From Tepidiphilus sp. J10 (GTDB taxonomy: Bacteria > Pseudomonadota > Gammaproteobacteria > Burkholderiales > Thiobacillaceae): a DNA stretch of 64,000 bases. This document shows, in pieces, positions 25,460-33,501 of this stretch. The notes below the pieces were generated by a model. It saw nothing but the letters and a program-made list of their open reading frames with translations. It made no database searches and was not told where the DNA came from. The translations under genes were made by a program, and so were the position numbers. How positions within the stretch are numbered: position 1 is the first letter of the stretch; every line of letters starts with the position of its first letter. The stretch covers positions 73,373 through 137,372 of the forward strand of contig CAMDGQ010000001.1 in the NCBI GenBank assembly GCA_945897955.1, written 5' to 3'.

Positions 25460-26599
25460 ATGTTTTACACAAGAAAACTGAATTCAGAAAGCGGCAAAGT
25501 TGAGGTGTGGGAATGCGAATGGTCAGATCCAGGCACTGGAATGGCCAAAAAGAATTTTCTGCGCAAGCATTCCGATGAGGAAGACACAAATATACTGACG
25601 GAATCATACTCCGTGGCGGCCGCAGTATGCTGGGCGCCAGGCAGAACCATTGGAAACATCGCCGTTAGTTCTGAGGAGGTTTTTGGAAGTTTCGACGGAA
25701 AAGCAGGAAACGATGCGATTCTTCCATGCCATATAGTCCCATGCGGGAAATTTAGAAATGGTGTGAAGCGCTGGTATTGCAAAACCCATCAAATGCATTG
25801 GGGAACCAAAGCTGATGTTGCGGCATTACCAGAATCAAAAGAAATTACATGTAGCAACCATGCCATGGCAATGAGCTATGTGGTTGACCCGATAGTTGTG
25901 GAGTTTAATGACTTCGAGGAAATCGGCATATGGTGCTCATTGCCTCCTGCAATGTCATCGCAACCCATTCAACGCCGCCCGCCAAAAATACATATCCATA
26001 AGCGCAACTCGGGCATAGACAAAAAGATCCTGGATCGTGATTTTGATGCGATCGTTTGCTCATACAACCAAGACCTCGGTTTGTTTTCAAACCACGAAAT
26101 AACCCAAATTCAAGTAACACCTCCCGCTGCGTTTGAGTTTGTCCGATCCCTCGAAGAGAAGCGGGAAATGTCATGCGTCACATGTAAGAAGTGTGGTTAC
26201 CCGCACCTTGACCTCGGCGGCTTCGCAGTCACCCCACATTTAAAACACTTTTGTGGCAATTGTGGCAACGATAGCGTGCGGAGCGAGGGGAAAATCGTAT
26301 CAACCCCCCTCAAGCCACTTCATGATCAGTTCAATAATAGCAACACGTACATAACTCCAGACAGAGCCATAAACCTCGACGACTACCCGGATAAAGAATT
26401 TGAGCTATGGTCTTCAACCCCTGCTGTCGTCTGGTCCGCTGATCGCCCACAAGAACACGGAATTCATGTTCATATTTATGAGGGTGCCATTGGTACTCGT
26501 CGAATCGTAGACAACACGTTTGGTCAAGTCATTTATAAAGGTAATCCACTTGATCGCAAGTCGCTCTGGGAAGAAATGACAAATAACACCCTGTACTAA
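25460..26599 (+). CDS. Cysteine-rich zinc-ribbon protein, last gene of the QueC-like operon
   Basis: 379 residues, 12 bases after the PIN gene, so it is probably in the same transcript. It has Cys/His clusters around LPCHIVPCG, YCKTHQMHWG and CVTCKKCGYPHLDL...CGNCGND, the last resembling a zinc ribbon. N- and C-terminal parts look like beta-rich domains. No family recognised. Codon use is more AT-rich than in the neighbouring transfer genes, as in the rest of this operon. It may be an effector or a nucleic-acid-binding subunit (inference). Confidence 0.75.
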   Translation: MFYTRKLNSESGKVEVWECEWSDPGTGMAKKNFLRKHSDEEDTNILTESYSVAAAVCWAPGRTIGNIAVSSEEVFGSFDGKAGNDAILPCHIVPCGKFRNGVKRWYCKTHQMHWGTKADVAALPESKEITCSNHAMAMSYVVDPIVVEFNDFEEIGIWCSLPPAMSSQPIQRRPPKIHIHKRNSGIDKKILDRDFDAIVCSYNQDLGLFSNHEITQIQVTPPAAFEFVRSLEEKREMSCVTCKKCGYPHLDLGGFAVTPHLKHFCGNCGNDSVRSEGKIVSTPLKPLHDQFNNSNTYITPDRAINLDDYPDKEFELWSSTPAVVWSADRPQEHGIHVHIYEGAIGTRRIVDNTFGQVIYKGNPLDRKSLWEEMTNNTLY

Positions 26600-26766
26600 A
26601 GTGCAGCACTCGCTTTGTTTTTTGACCATTCGAACCAGATGCCGGAGTCGCATCTTGCCCTTATCCTGTGCGCTGAACGTCTGCTTCTCGTGTAGGTCCA
26701 ACTTTCATTGAAGGCGCTGAACCGTCGAATGTCTGTTTGTGTTAATTGCCGATCCGCAGCGATTCC
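26600..26766. other. Convergent intergenic region
   Basis: Short gap between the plus-strand operon and the minus-strand HEPN-like gene. No clear bidirectional terminator was found by eye. Confidence 0.4.
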
Positions 26767-27390
26767 CTACGCGATAGGCTCAATTTGGTCCGTCATTACT
26801 TCAGTGATCTTCAAAAACAAGCTTTCTGGCAGTAGAGACACGACGTACTTCACTCCTGAAACTGCTGTATTGAAAGCCCATTTTGCTGCTCTGTCATGCA
26901 AGACGAACTGACTCCAAATTGGAGGCAGATTCGGAGGCGGCATATTTACGATGCCTCTTTGTGCAAGCATTCGCACGAATTTATGCGGCTCATACGTTCG
27001 TTCTTTGTCATTTGGATCCCAGTCTCTGAATGGCTCGGGCTTCCTGTGCACGAGATCATTTCGGAGCTGATATAGCAACGACATGTCCTGGTATGGAGGA
27101 TGACCGCGCTCCGCTTTGGTGCCCGTAAAGGCTAAGTGAAATGCCTCTAATTTTTCCAGTGTGCTTCCCTTCTTTGACTCTACGAACTCAAGCCAATTGG
27201 CCGCCAGAACAAGGTTCTTGTCAGGATCTCGGAAATGTTCTTTCGATAGACGCTCAATGGTCTCGTTGACAAAACACTCAAGAGCTACCGTAGACAATAT
27301 TATTGAAGGCATCGCCTCCGAGGAATCGCTGAGCGACCTTTCGTAAGCTCGGCGTGCGACGAGGAAGATATGTCCGGCTTGGAAGATCAT
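26767..27390 (-). CDS. HEPN-like protein with an RxxxxH motif
   Basis: 207 residues, helical. R110 to H115 in YQLRNDLVHRKP forms the RxxxxH motif of HEPN ribonucleases, which need a conserved Arg/Asn/His on an all-helical bundle. An N-terminal helix with VALECFVNETIERL is consistent. HEPN proteins act as toxin nucleases in toxin-antitoxin and defence systems. The neighbours are a defence-like operon on one side and a caspase-like gene on the other. The RNase role is inferred from this motif only. Confidence 0.65.
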   Translation of the reverse strand: MIFQAGHIFLVARRAYERSLSDSSEAMPSIILSTVALECFVNETIERLSKEHFRDPDKNLVLAANWLEFVESKKGSTLEKLEAFHLAFTGTKAERGHPPYQDMSLLYQLRNDLVHRKPEPFRDWDPNDKERTYEPHKFVRMLAQRGIVNMPPPNLPPIWSQFVLHDRAAKWAFNTAVSGVKYVVSLLPESLFLKITEVMTDQIEPIA

Positions 27391-27459
27391 TTTCTAGGCA
27401 ATCTAATGTTTGACGTGAGGAGCCGCAGTAGTGGCAAAGCCGCGAAGGGAACCCCAAGC

Positions 27460-27766
27460 ACAGCTTGGTGGTGGCCCATCTCCACGGAATGGCTGGGCTT
27501 AAACGCCGACGATGTTCTCGTATAACCAGTTGTCAAAATCTCTGTCCAGCATGCAGCCTCCTCAAGATCAATTACTATCGTATGTTCTTCGTCATTTTGC
27601 AGGTGTTTGAGTGCGTTTCGAGCGAGATTCTGTTTGTTGATGTAGGGTTTTATCCGGTTTTCTTGCCAAACAACTCATCGTTAATCCTCGCCATGGACTC
27701 ATAGTATTTTTCACTGGCCGGTGTGGTGTAGTGGAAGCCGGTGGAAAGAAGCCCCCGGCGACCCGA
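27460..27766 (-). pseudogene. Decayed gene downstream of the caspase-like gene
   Basis: On the minus strand protein-like residues appear in different frames one after another: FHYTTPASEKYYESMARIND ending in a stop near 27660, then PYINKQNLARNALKHLQNDE with TIVIDLEEAACWTEI in another frame. At least one frameshift and a stop interrupt what looks like one gene. A short open frame of 60 codons overlapping the caspase-like stop (27592-27774) is in a third frame and looks less protein-like. Family unknown. Confidence 0.45.
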
Positions 27767-28450
27767 TTAGCCATTGATCACCTCGTGCGCCCATGCTCCC
27801 TTCATGCGTTTGGAAAAATGCAGCGGGGCTGAGAAGAGCGCTGCGAGCGGCTTTGCAACGTCGATGATGCGACCAGAGTTCATGGACTTGGAATTTAGAG
27901 AGAACGTCTTGACATAGAACGACGTCCAGAACGCGACCGCGTGGTCAAACCGAATTTGCGTTGCGGGTGCAGCAATGGAAATTACATCGTCGTTCTTGCT
28001 GCCGACAAGCTCGGCAAACATTTCATTGCCCGCACTGCATGCCGAAACGAACAAGCGACGGTCTTTGAGCTTCTTCTCGAATATCTTGGCGAACTCTTGA
28101 TAGCTTACGGAGTCTAGAGTTGTCTCCAGCGACGTATCGCCTCCATGGCATGAGATGTGGAGGTAGCGGTAACCCGATGCCTCGAACTCATCGGCGATGT
28201 GCTCCAGTTCCTTCTTCGTGCGGATGTAGTAGTAGAGAGGATTCTTGCCGCACATCTTCAGCACAGAAGCAAGCACGGCACCCTCGCGCCGCTCCTTCGT
28301 TTCGTCAACGAGTTCCAGCGACTCGATGATGAAGACCTCCGCAACTGTGTCAGTCTTCCTCTTCTTGGGGGTGGGCTTCTGCGGCTCAAAAAGCTCGGCA
28401 AGGCGCATAGTTTCCTCGAAGGCGGGCAAACCTTCAGCATAGTGCAACAT
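27767..28450 (-). CDS. Caspase-like (CHAT/peptidase C14-type) protein
   Basis: 227 residues from ATG 28450 (an upstream start at 28465 is possible). The His-Cys dyad is visible: H102 in YLHISCHGG and C138 in LFVSACSAGNEMFAELVG, each after a hydrophobic strand, the exact arrangement of caspase-fold proteases. Bacterial CHAT proteases are effectors of abortive infection and of caspase-based defence. It is short, with the protease at residues 85-200, a C-terminal substrate-binding part (HFSKRMKGAWAHEVING) and no sensor domain, so a partner gene would be expected. The downstream gene is decayed. Confidence 0.78.
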   Translation of the reverse strand: MLHYAEGLPAFEETMRLAELFEPQKPTPKKRKTDTVAEVFIIESLELVDETKERREGAVLASVLKMCGKNPLYYYIRTKKELEHIADEFEASGYRYLHISCHGGDTSLETTLDSVSYQEFAKIFEKKLKDRRLFVSACSAGNEMFAELVGSKNDDVISIAAPATQIRFDHAVAFWTSFYVKTFSLNSKSMNSGRIIDVAKPLAALFSAPLHFSKRMKGAWAHEVING

Positions 28451-29095
28451 GTGCCTCACTGCCAATGTGCCGGGCGTGGCCGGTTTTATGGCCGATGCCT
28501 TGACGACTATGTGAGCCCTGCGGCCGACAGCCTACGGCGGTACAGCTGCCGCTCAAATCACAATTATCTGACTCCACCGAGGACTGCTCCTGCCCGACTG
28601 CGGGAGTTGCTGGCAAGGGTGGTCAACAGCCGCTTCAGGTTCAGGGCTGCCTTTGGGTGTACGCGCCGGAAAGCCGCCATCGAAAATCAAGCTCAATTTG
28701 CCACCGGCAACTTACGGAAACATGCTGGTACTCCGGCTCTCGGGTGCGGCCCGACACGGCTCCTTCCTTGTAGGTCGGCTTCGAGGCGAAAGTGAGAGTT
28801 CGCCACGGGCGGAATCTGACGTTCACCCCGCCCGAACCATCAACGACAGCAACCTGCACCACACCGGCCGTTCAGCAGTGCCAACGCCAAGGTCGGCAAT
28901 GGCCGACTTCCAGGCAGACATAAAGCAAGGATGAACGTCAGATATATGCTCAACATCGGCCCGCCACACATTCATTTTTGAATGTCAGCAAAGCCTTCAT
29001 GCTTACCTTTTTAGCCTCGACCTCTGATTTCATAGTCCCAGCAGGGCCGCCTTGGTGGGGTATCCACGGCCCATAAATGGTGTGAGTCGGTGCGA
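28451..29095. other. Intergenic stretch of about 640 bases without a supported gene
   Basis: Open frames on both strands are short, arginine- and serine-rich shadows without ribosome sites or domain motifs. No terminator hairpin, IS end or repeat was recognised. It may be decayed sequence between defence modules. Confidence 0.45.
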
Positions 29096-29863
29096 TCAGA
29101 TGGGTTGCCAAGTCGCGGCGGAGAAAGTGATCGATTCGCTTTCCCGTCGCCAGATGACTTCATCCTGATTCACAACGAGCCACCAGGTTTGCATTGCCGA
29201 ATAGGGCTTGGGCTTGGCGAAGCCCTGTGGTGTCAGCAGTGCAATGCACCAAGCGGGCTGTGGATCACGCACGGACTGATAGATGATGCCGCCCAGATTG
29301 GCTTCCCGTGCCAGTCGGGCAAAGGCTTGTGTGGCGCCGTAGTCAGACGGATGCGTCCACGCTGCGACATCAGCGCTGAAAGGAGGATGGCGTAGATCGA
29401 CCGCCAATGTGCTCACTTCAGCGCGAAATGTGGTGTGAGCGACGGGCTCAATCTTTTTCAGATCAATCGCATCGTGCAGGAATTTCCAACGCCAGTAGCC
29501 CAGTTCGGCGCTCGCGGTACGGACAGACTCCGCACCATAGAACACGCCCGGGTCTGTGATCGCGCGGAAACGGGAACCGCCGCGTAGCGGGTCATAGCGA
29601 AATGGGGTGGCCAGCAGGTAGTCCAGTTTCTCGGTATCGGCCGGCAGGGCGGGTTTGCTGCCTTCCAGAAGCGCTTCAAGCAGATCCTGCTCATCCTGCG
29701 TATCGACGATCTTCATCGTGGAGGCGATGTGTTGCGCCTCTACCATCCGCCAGACTGGCCCACGCCAGTCGTGGGCTTCAGACGAGACCGCGAGAGGCGT
29801 CCAGGTACTGAACGACACGTACCAATCCTTCCGTACTGCGAATGAGTTCAATCGGTCGGCCAT
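29096..29863 (-). CDS. RES-domain toxin
   Basis: Up to 255 residues. RES motifs are present: WRGPVWRMVEAQ with the conserved arginine, RYDPLRGGSRFRAITDPGVFYGAES (R and GxFY) and a late NLGGIIYQSVRDPQ with the conserved serine. RES toxins break down NAD+ and arrest growth. The start ATG 29863 overlaps the antitoxin end by 86 bases, which is unusually long. A start within the overlap is possible, but I see no better start codon before residue 40. Confidence 0.9.
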   Translation of the reverse strand: MADRLNSFAVRKDWYVSFSTWTPLAVSSEAHDWRGPVWRMVEAQHIASTMKIVDTQDEQDLLEALLEGSKPALPADTEKLDYLLATPFRYDPLRGGSRFRAITDPGVFYGAESVRTASAELGYWRWKFLHDAIDLKKIEPVAHTTFRAEVSTLAVDLRHPPFSADVAAWTHPSDYGATQAFARLAREANLGGIIYQSVRDPQPAWCIALLTPQGFAKPKPYSAMQTWWLVVNQDEVIWRRESESITFSAATWQPI

Positions 29864-30158
29864 TCAGGACACGGTTTTCACTGTTGAGCCATTTTCGGGC
29901 GGTTCCCTCGTCACCCAGGATGGAATCGAGCGAACGGAAGACGCGGACGAACAGGAGCGCAAACTCCCATTCCTTGCGTTCCTGTTCGAGCAGATAGTTT
30001 CCTTTGTACAGCCGGGTGATCGTGGCTGGACTGACGCCGAGCACACGCGCAAGCAGCGAGCGTGAAACATCCAGCCGTTCCGCAGCACGCGCGACCGCCT
30101 TGCTGAGTACGACGGTTACATCCGGTTTCTTGGCGACTTGCTTGTCAATGGCAGTCAT
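29778..30158 (-). CDS. Xre/MbcA/ParS-type antitoxin
   Basis: 126 residues from ATG 30158 with an AAAGGAG ribosome site. VLSKAVARAAERLDVSRSLLARVLGVSPATITRLYKG is an XRE helix-turn-helix, and the C-terminal half with LFVRVFRSLDSILGDEGTARKWLNSENRVLNGRPIELI is the MbcA/ParS toxin-binding domain. It pairs with the RES toxin and represses the operon. The usual antitoxin-first order is kept. Confidence 0.92.
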   Translation of the reverse strand: MTAIDKQVAKKPDVTVVLSKAVARAAERLDVSRSLLARVLGVSPATITRLYKGNYLLEQERKEWEFALLFVRVFRSLDSILGDEGTARKWLNSENRVLNGRPIELIRSTEGLVRVVQYLDASRGLV

Positions 30159-30200
30159 GGAAACTCCTTTCTGCAGAAAATATAGCACATATTAATTTCA
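30159..30200 (-). promoter_or_regulatory. Probable promoter of the Xre-RES operon
   Basis: AT-rich stretch upstream of the antitoxin ATG. On the minus strand it reads AATTAATATGTGCTATATTTTC with a TATATT-like minus-10 box before the ribosome site. No clear palindrome was found, so the operator remains undefined. Confidence 0.4.
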
Positions 30201-30495
30201 GCAGATTGTTACATCAGCACGGTGTTTGCTGAGATCCTGCTCGAAGTGGTGTTTGATCTGTCGTTCGACCCGTCTGCACTGATGGAGGAACAGCGGGCCC
30301 GTATCGGATAGAAATCTGTACCAATCAGGGCGCCGAAGATAAAATGGCAGCAGGTGCCCACCTTACTTGCACACGAGTAAAAACTGGCGTTCTGATTCCA
30401 CAATCGTTGAAAACCTCTCTTTGAGCCTCGTCGTCGGGGACTTAAACGTGTGCGTCTGACCCGAAATCGGCGTGGCATTCAAGAAAGGTTTTGTC

Positions 30496-31626
30496 ATGAC
30501 AATCAAATCCCTCGCGTACTCCGCGCAGCAACACCTTCAGGCCAGCACGGGTGGCTCATTCAAACGAGCTCACATCTACGAGTTGCTGGCAGCCTCGTTT
30601 GGATTCAACTCCAACGCTGCACTCGGCGCAGACGCCGTTTTCACCGAACAATCGTTATCCAGCCGAAGGGCATCCAGCTATGGTTCGCTCGTTCGAAATC
30701 GCTGCATCGACATCGGGTATCAGCCCGATGTTGCGGATGCGGCCTCCATCGCGCTCCCTGCCTATTTGAGTGAGCGGCAGATCGGTGTCATCAGGATTGC
30801 TGATCTGGTAGCGCATCTTCGCTATGAAGCGGGGCACCAAGATGATTATTCGGACGACGACGAAGAGCCGGACGATAGGGACGACACCCTAGATGACCAG
30901 TGGGTAGATTCTGTTGCGCTGGAGTCACCAATCCTGCTAGACGGGCTCGAAGATGCGGCCAGCAAAGGGAACGGTCTTGCCCACTATGCGCTAGCACTGA
31001 TCCACGCACCGGAAGAAGACGAGGAACGGAAGGTTGGACGCGATTACTGGCATTCCCAGGCTCAACAGGGGCGGCTCCTGACCGGTGTTGAAAAAGAGTG
31101 GGCTGATGAGTACGCGACGAACCTTGCCCGATCGGAGAAGTCTGCTCGCCATTTGCGCGAAGCTGCGCGACTGGGGCAGCAAGACGCGCTTCTTGACCTG
31201 GCCGACAGGTTTGATGATCCGGCTTTCTTTGAACAAGCAGCCCCCCATTCCAATGCGAATCCAACCGTAGTCGCCGAAATTGCGCAACGCCTCGGTCGGT
31301 ATGGCGACGCCAAGAAGTGGCTGACGATAGCTGCCGAGGCTGGCGACACCGAAGCGATGCGTCAATTGATCGAGGAGTATGACCAGCGTGATCTGGTGCG
31401 TTGTTGGACTTGGGTTTACTTCGCCAAACTGATGGACGTGGACCTGACCATGGACGAGCACTACGCAATTGACGAAGATGGCTCGCCCTATGACGATGAT
31501 GTCGGGGGAGCCGCCTTCGTCGGTGGCCGCGACGGCGTGGTCATCAATCCAATCAGTGCGGAACAAGACGCCGCTGCCCGACATGCCGCGCAGCAACTCA
31601 TGGGCAGGATTCGGCTGGCTGAGTAA
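30496..31626 (+). CDS. Sel1/TPR-type repeat protein of unknown function
   Basis: 376 residues from ATG 30496 with a GAAAGG site; ATG 30472 is an alternative start. The N-terminal 110 residues form an unrecognised domain beginning SLAYSAQQHLQASTGGSFKRAH. A strongly acidic linker (DDYSDDDEEPDDRDDTLDDQ) follows, then Sel1-like helix pairs such as DGLEDAASKGNGLAHYALALIH and LREAARLGQQDALLDLADRFD. Sel1 proteins act as scaffolds. Adjacent genes give no clear context; it may be ICE cargo. Confidence 0.7.
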   Translation: MTIKSLAYSAQQHLQASTGGSFKRAHIYELLAASFGFNSNAALGADAVFTEQSLSSRRASSYGSLVRNRCIDIGYQPDVADAASIALPAYLSERQIGVIRIADLVAHLRYEAGHQDDYSDDDEEPDDRDDTLDDQWVDSVALESPILLDGLEDAASKGNGLAHYALALIHAPEEDEERKVGRDYWHSQAQQGRLLTGVEKEWADEYATNLARSEKSARHLREAARLGQQDALLDLADRFDDPAFFEQAAPHSNANPTVVAEIAQRLGRYGDAKKWLTIAAEAGDTEAMRQLIEEYDQRDLVRCWTWVYFAKLMDVDLTMDEHYAIDEDGSPYDDDVGGAAFVGGRDGVVINPISAEQDAAARHAAQQLMGRIRLAE

Positions 31627-31739
31627 GGTCTGAAACCGCAACTTGGCCTCGGAGGGTACGTTCCTTGCTGGAGCGGTTCCCTCAGGGTGGCCAATGCCGT
31701 ATCCAACCACTTGATTCGTCCGTGAGTAGGGACTTCTTT
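31627..31739. other. Short intergenic region
   Basis: No gene seen. It leads into the conserved flank (from about 31740) that is also found, decayed, at 11628-11768. Confidence 0.4.
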
Positions 31740-31880
31740 TGTCTTGCTTCGATGTCGAATGCCGATTTCAGATTTCTGTAAAAGATTTCTGCTTCGGCAT
31801 TCCGATCAACGTGTCAGTTTCGCCAATGTGCCCACATAGTCAGGGATATCCCCGCCAGGATGGCTTCCGAGCCACATCGT
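31740..31880. repeat. Source copy of the sel1 3' flank repeat
   Basis: Aligns with 11628-11768 at roughly 75-80 percent by eye, covering the untranslated flank and the last 25 codons of the sel1-type gene. Here the gene continues intact; at 11768 the similarity stops. Confidence 0.65.
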
Positions 31881-32708
31881 GGCGAACCCGCGGGCTTTTT
31901 GCATGCGGTCCTCCGCCAAGCCGAAGAGCGATATGCGTGGCAAATTCAAGGCCTGGCCTTTCTGTGAAAGGACCATGTGGATCAGTGTCCAGCCGGCGGC
32001 AAGTTCCAGGTGCTTGTCTATCCCCAGTCCGTTTCCATACAGATAGGCGATCAAGCGCGCGGCATCCGCATTCCGGCGCCCGGCGGCTTTGTCCAGCCAG
32101 GCCATGGCTTCTCGGTAGTCTCGTTTCTCTTCTACCAGCATTCGACCAACGTAATAGGCGCCGACGGGGTCGTTTTCTTGCGCCGCCTGCCTGAACCAGC
32201 GTCTGGCCTCGGCGATTTCCTTCCGGCGATAGTGATCAAGTCCGATGCGGACGTAGGCCTGGGGTATGCGCTTCCTGGCGACAGCTTGCCGCATGTACCT
32301 CATCGCGACGATTTCGTTTCGTTCCACGCCACGGCCGAGCAGATAGAGCAGCGCCAGGTTATAGGCCGCAAGGGGTTCTGACCTGGAGGCGGCGTGAAAG
32401 TAGTGCGCGGCCAATGTGGGATTCCTGGCCAGTCCGTGCTGGCCACGATCCAGGAAGACCCCAATGCTGTTTTGGGCCGGGGCGTTGCCCTGCCGGGCGA
32501 GTTTCATGAGTCGCTGCAGCGCTTGAGCGTCTCCGCGCACGAGCTTGCCATATTCAACATCGGCTCGGGCGTCCTGGTAGCCCCCAGACAGGAAACCCGT
32601 GAAGCCAGCCAGACCCTGTACTGCATGTCCATTTTCAGCTGCGACTGCATGGAGTGAAAGGAAAGACAGAAAAGCCAGAAGCAGACCCGCATGGCAATGC
32701 GTTGACAC
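31806..32708 (-). CDS. Exported Sel1-repeat protein
   Basis: 300 residues with a signal peptide (LLLAFLSFLSLHAVAA) and about six Sel1-like repeats, for example LMKLARQGNAPAQNSIGVFL, YFHAASRSEPLAAYNLALLYL, and AMAWLDKAAGRRNADAARLIA. Sel1 repeats form solenoids that bind partner proteins, here in the periplasm. It sits divergent from the second transfer operon. Its last codons were copied to 11628-11768. Confidence 0.82.
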   Translation of the reverse strand: MSTHCHAGLLLAFLSFLSLHAVAAENGHAVQGLAGFTGFLSGGYQDARADVEYGKLVRGDAQALQRLMKLARQGNAPAQNSIGVFLDRGQHGLARNPTLAAHYFHAASRSEPLAAYNLALLYLLGRGVERNEIVAMRYMRQAVARKRIPQAYVRIGLDHYRRKEIAEARRWFRQAAQENDPVGAYYVGRMLVEEKRDYREAMAWLDKAAGRRNADAARLIAYLYGNGLGIDKHLELAAGWTLIHMVLSQKGQALNLPRISLFGLAEDRMQKARGFATMWLGSHPGGDIPDYVGTLAKLTR

Positions 32709-32732
32709 GACGATTTCTCAACTTGTAATGCA

Positions 32733-32749
32733 AATACATGCAACGGTAT
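32733..32749. promoter_or_regulatory. 17-base motif shared with 35740-35756, upstream of transfer operon 2
   Basis: AATACATGCAACGGTAT occurs here, 9 bases before the VirB1-like ATG, and again exactly 15 bases before the OmpA-like gene start at 35771. Two exact copies before two transfer genes suggest a shared regulator site or common promoter core. Just upstream is a TTGTAA box that could serve as minus-35. Confidence 0.55.
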
Positions 32750-32758
32750 CATTAAAGC

Positions 32759-33211
32759 ATGTCAATATGGCGTTCGTTCTCCTTGCTGGTCGTTATGGTG
32801 GCCTCTGCACAGGCTTGGTCCGCGCTTGCCGATATGGATGCGTGCATCCATCAAGCTGCGCGACGGTATCAGGTGGATGAGCGACTGATCCACGCCATCA
32901 TCCAGGTGGAGTCCAGTGGTAATCCCTCTGCGTTGAACCGGAACGCCAATGGCAGCGAAGACATCGGCCTCATGCAGATCAACTCAGCATGGTTACCCGT
33001 GCTGGGCCGCTACGGCATCCAGCATCACCACCTCTATGACGCCTGCACGAATGTTCATGTTGGAGCCTGGGTACTGGCCGGGAACATTGCCCGTTATGGC
33101 CCCACATGGCGTGCCGTGGGGGCCTACAACGCGAGGTCACACGTCAAGCGGAAGGCCTATGTGGCCAAGGTTTGGCGTCGATATAGGACGACCAAGGAAG
33201 TGGAATCGTGA
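32759..33211 (+). CDS. VirB1-like lytic transglycosylase
   Basis: 150 residues with a signal peptide ending near WSALA. The SLT core is intact: LIHAIIQVESSGNPSALNRN with the catalytic glutamate in VESSG, DIGLMQINSAW and a C-terminal YNARS. It opens peptidoglycan to let the secretion channel through. First gene of transfer operon 2, overlapping the next by four bases. Confidence 0.93.
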   Translation: MSIWRSFSLLVVMVASAQAWSALADMDACIHQAARRYQVDERLIHAIIQVESSGNPSALNRNANGSEDIGLMQINSAWLPVLGRYGIQHHHLYDACTNVHVGAWVLAGNIARYGPTWRAVGAYNARSHVKRKAYVAKVWRRYRTTKEVES

Positions 33212-33501
33212 GGTTGATTGGCAATTTGCTGGGAGGAGCCGCCGCGTTGCTGTTGGCGTTCTGGTTGAGCTGGGTATTCGTGACGCCAATTGATTGTGAG
33301 CGGGTACGCCGAGGCGCTGCTCCCATGCGGGCCTTGTTTGACACGCTGTCCTGGGCGGTACGCCATTGGGCGAGCCCGGAAGACAGGATGGATTTCATTG
33401 CGACCGGGATGGAATGGGATTTGAAGTCGCAGCGTTTCCTCGCGAAGCAATTCTATGGCGACACGCTGGATTGCGGGCAGGGGCGGGCACATGGGGCCTG
33501 A
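33208..33501 (+). CDS. Small membrane-anchored protein of unknown function
   Basis: 97 residues with a single N-terminal hydrophobic segment (LLGGAAALLLAFWLSWVFV) and a short soluble tail with two cysteines. It overlaps the VirB1-like gene and the ATPase gene, so the three are co-translated. No family recognised; it may be an accessory to the channel. Confidence 0.65.
   Translation: MRLIGNLLGGAAALLLAFWLSWVFVTPIDCERVRRGAAPMRALFDTLSWAVRHWASPEDRMDFIATGMEWDLKSQRFLAKQFYGDTLDCGQGRAHGA

Noticed and set aside
28157-28934. Plus-strand open frames around the caspase-like gene start
   Set aside because: They overlap the caspase-like gene and look like shadow frames, with no ribosome site or domain.
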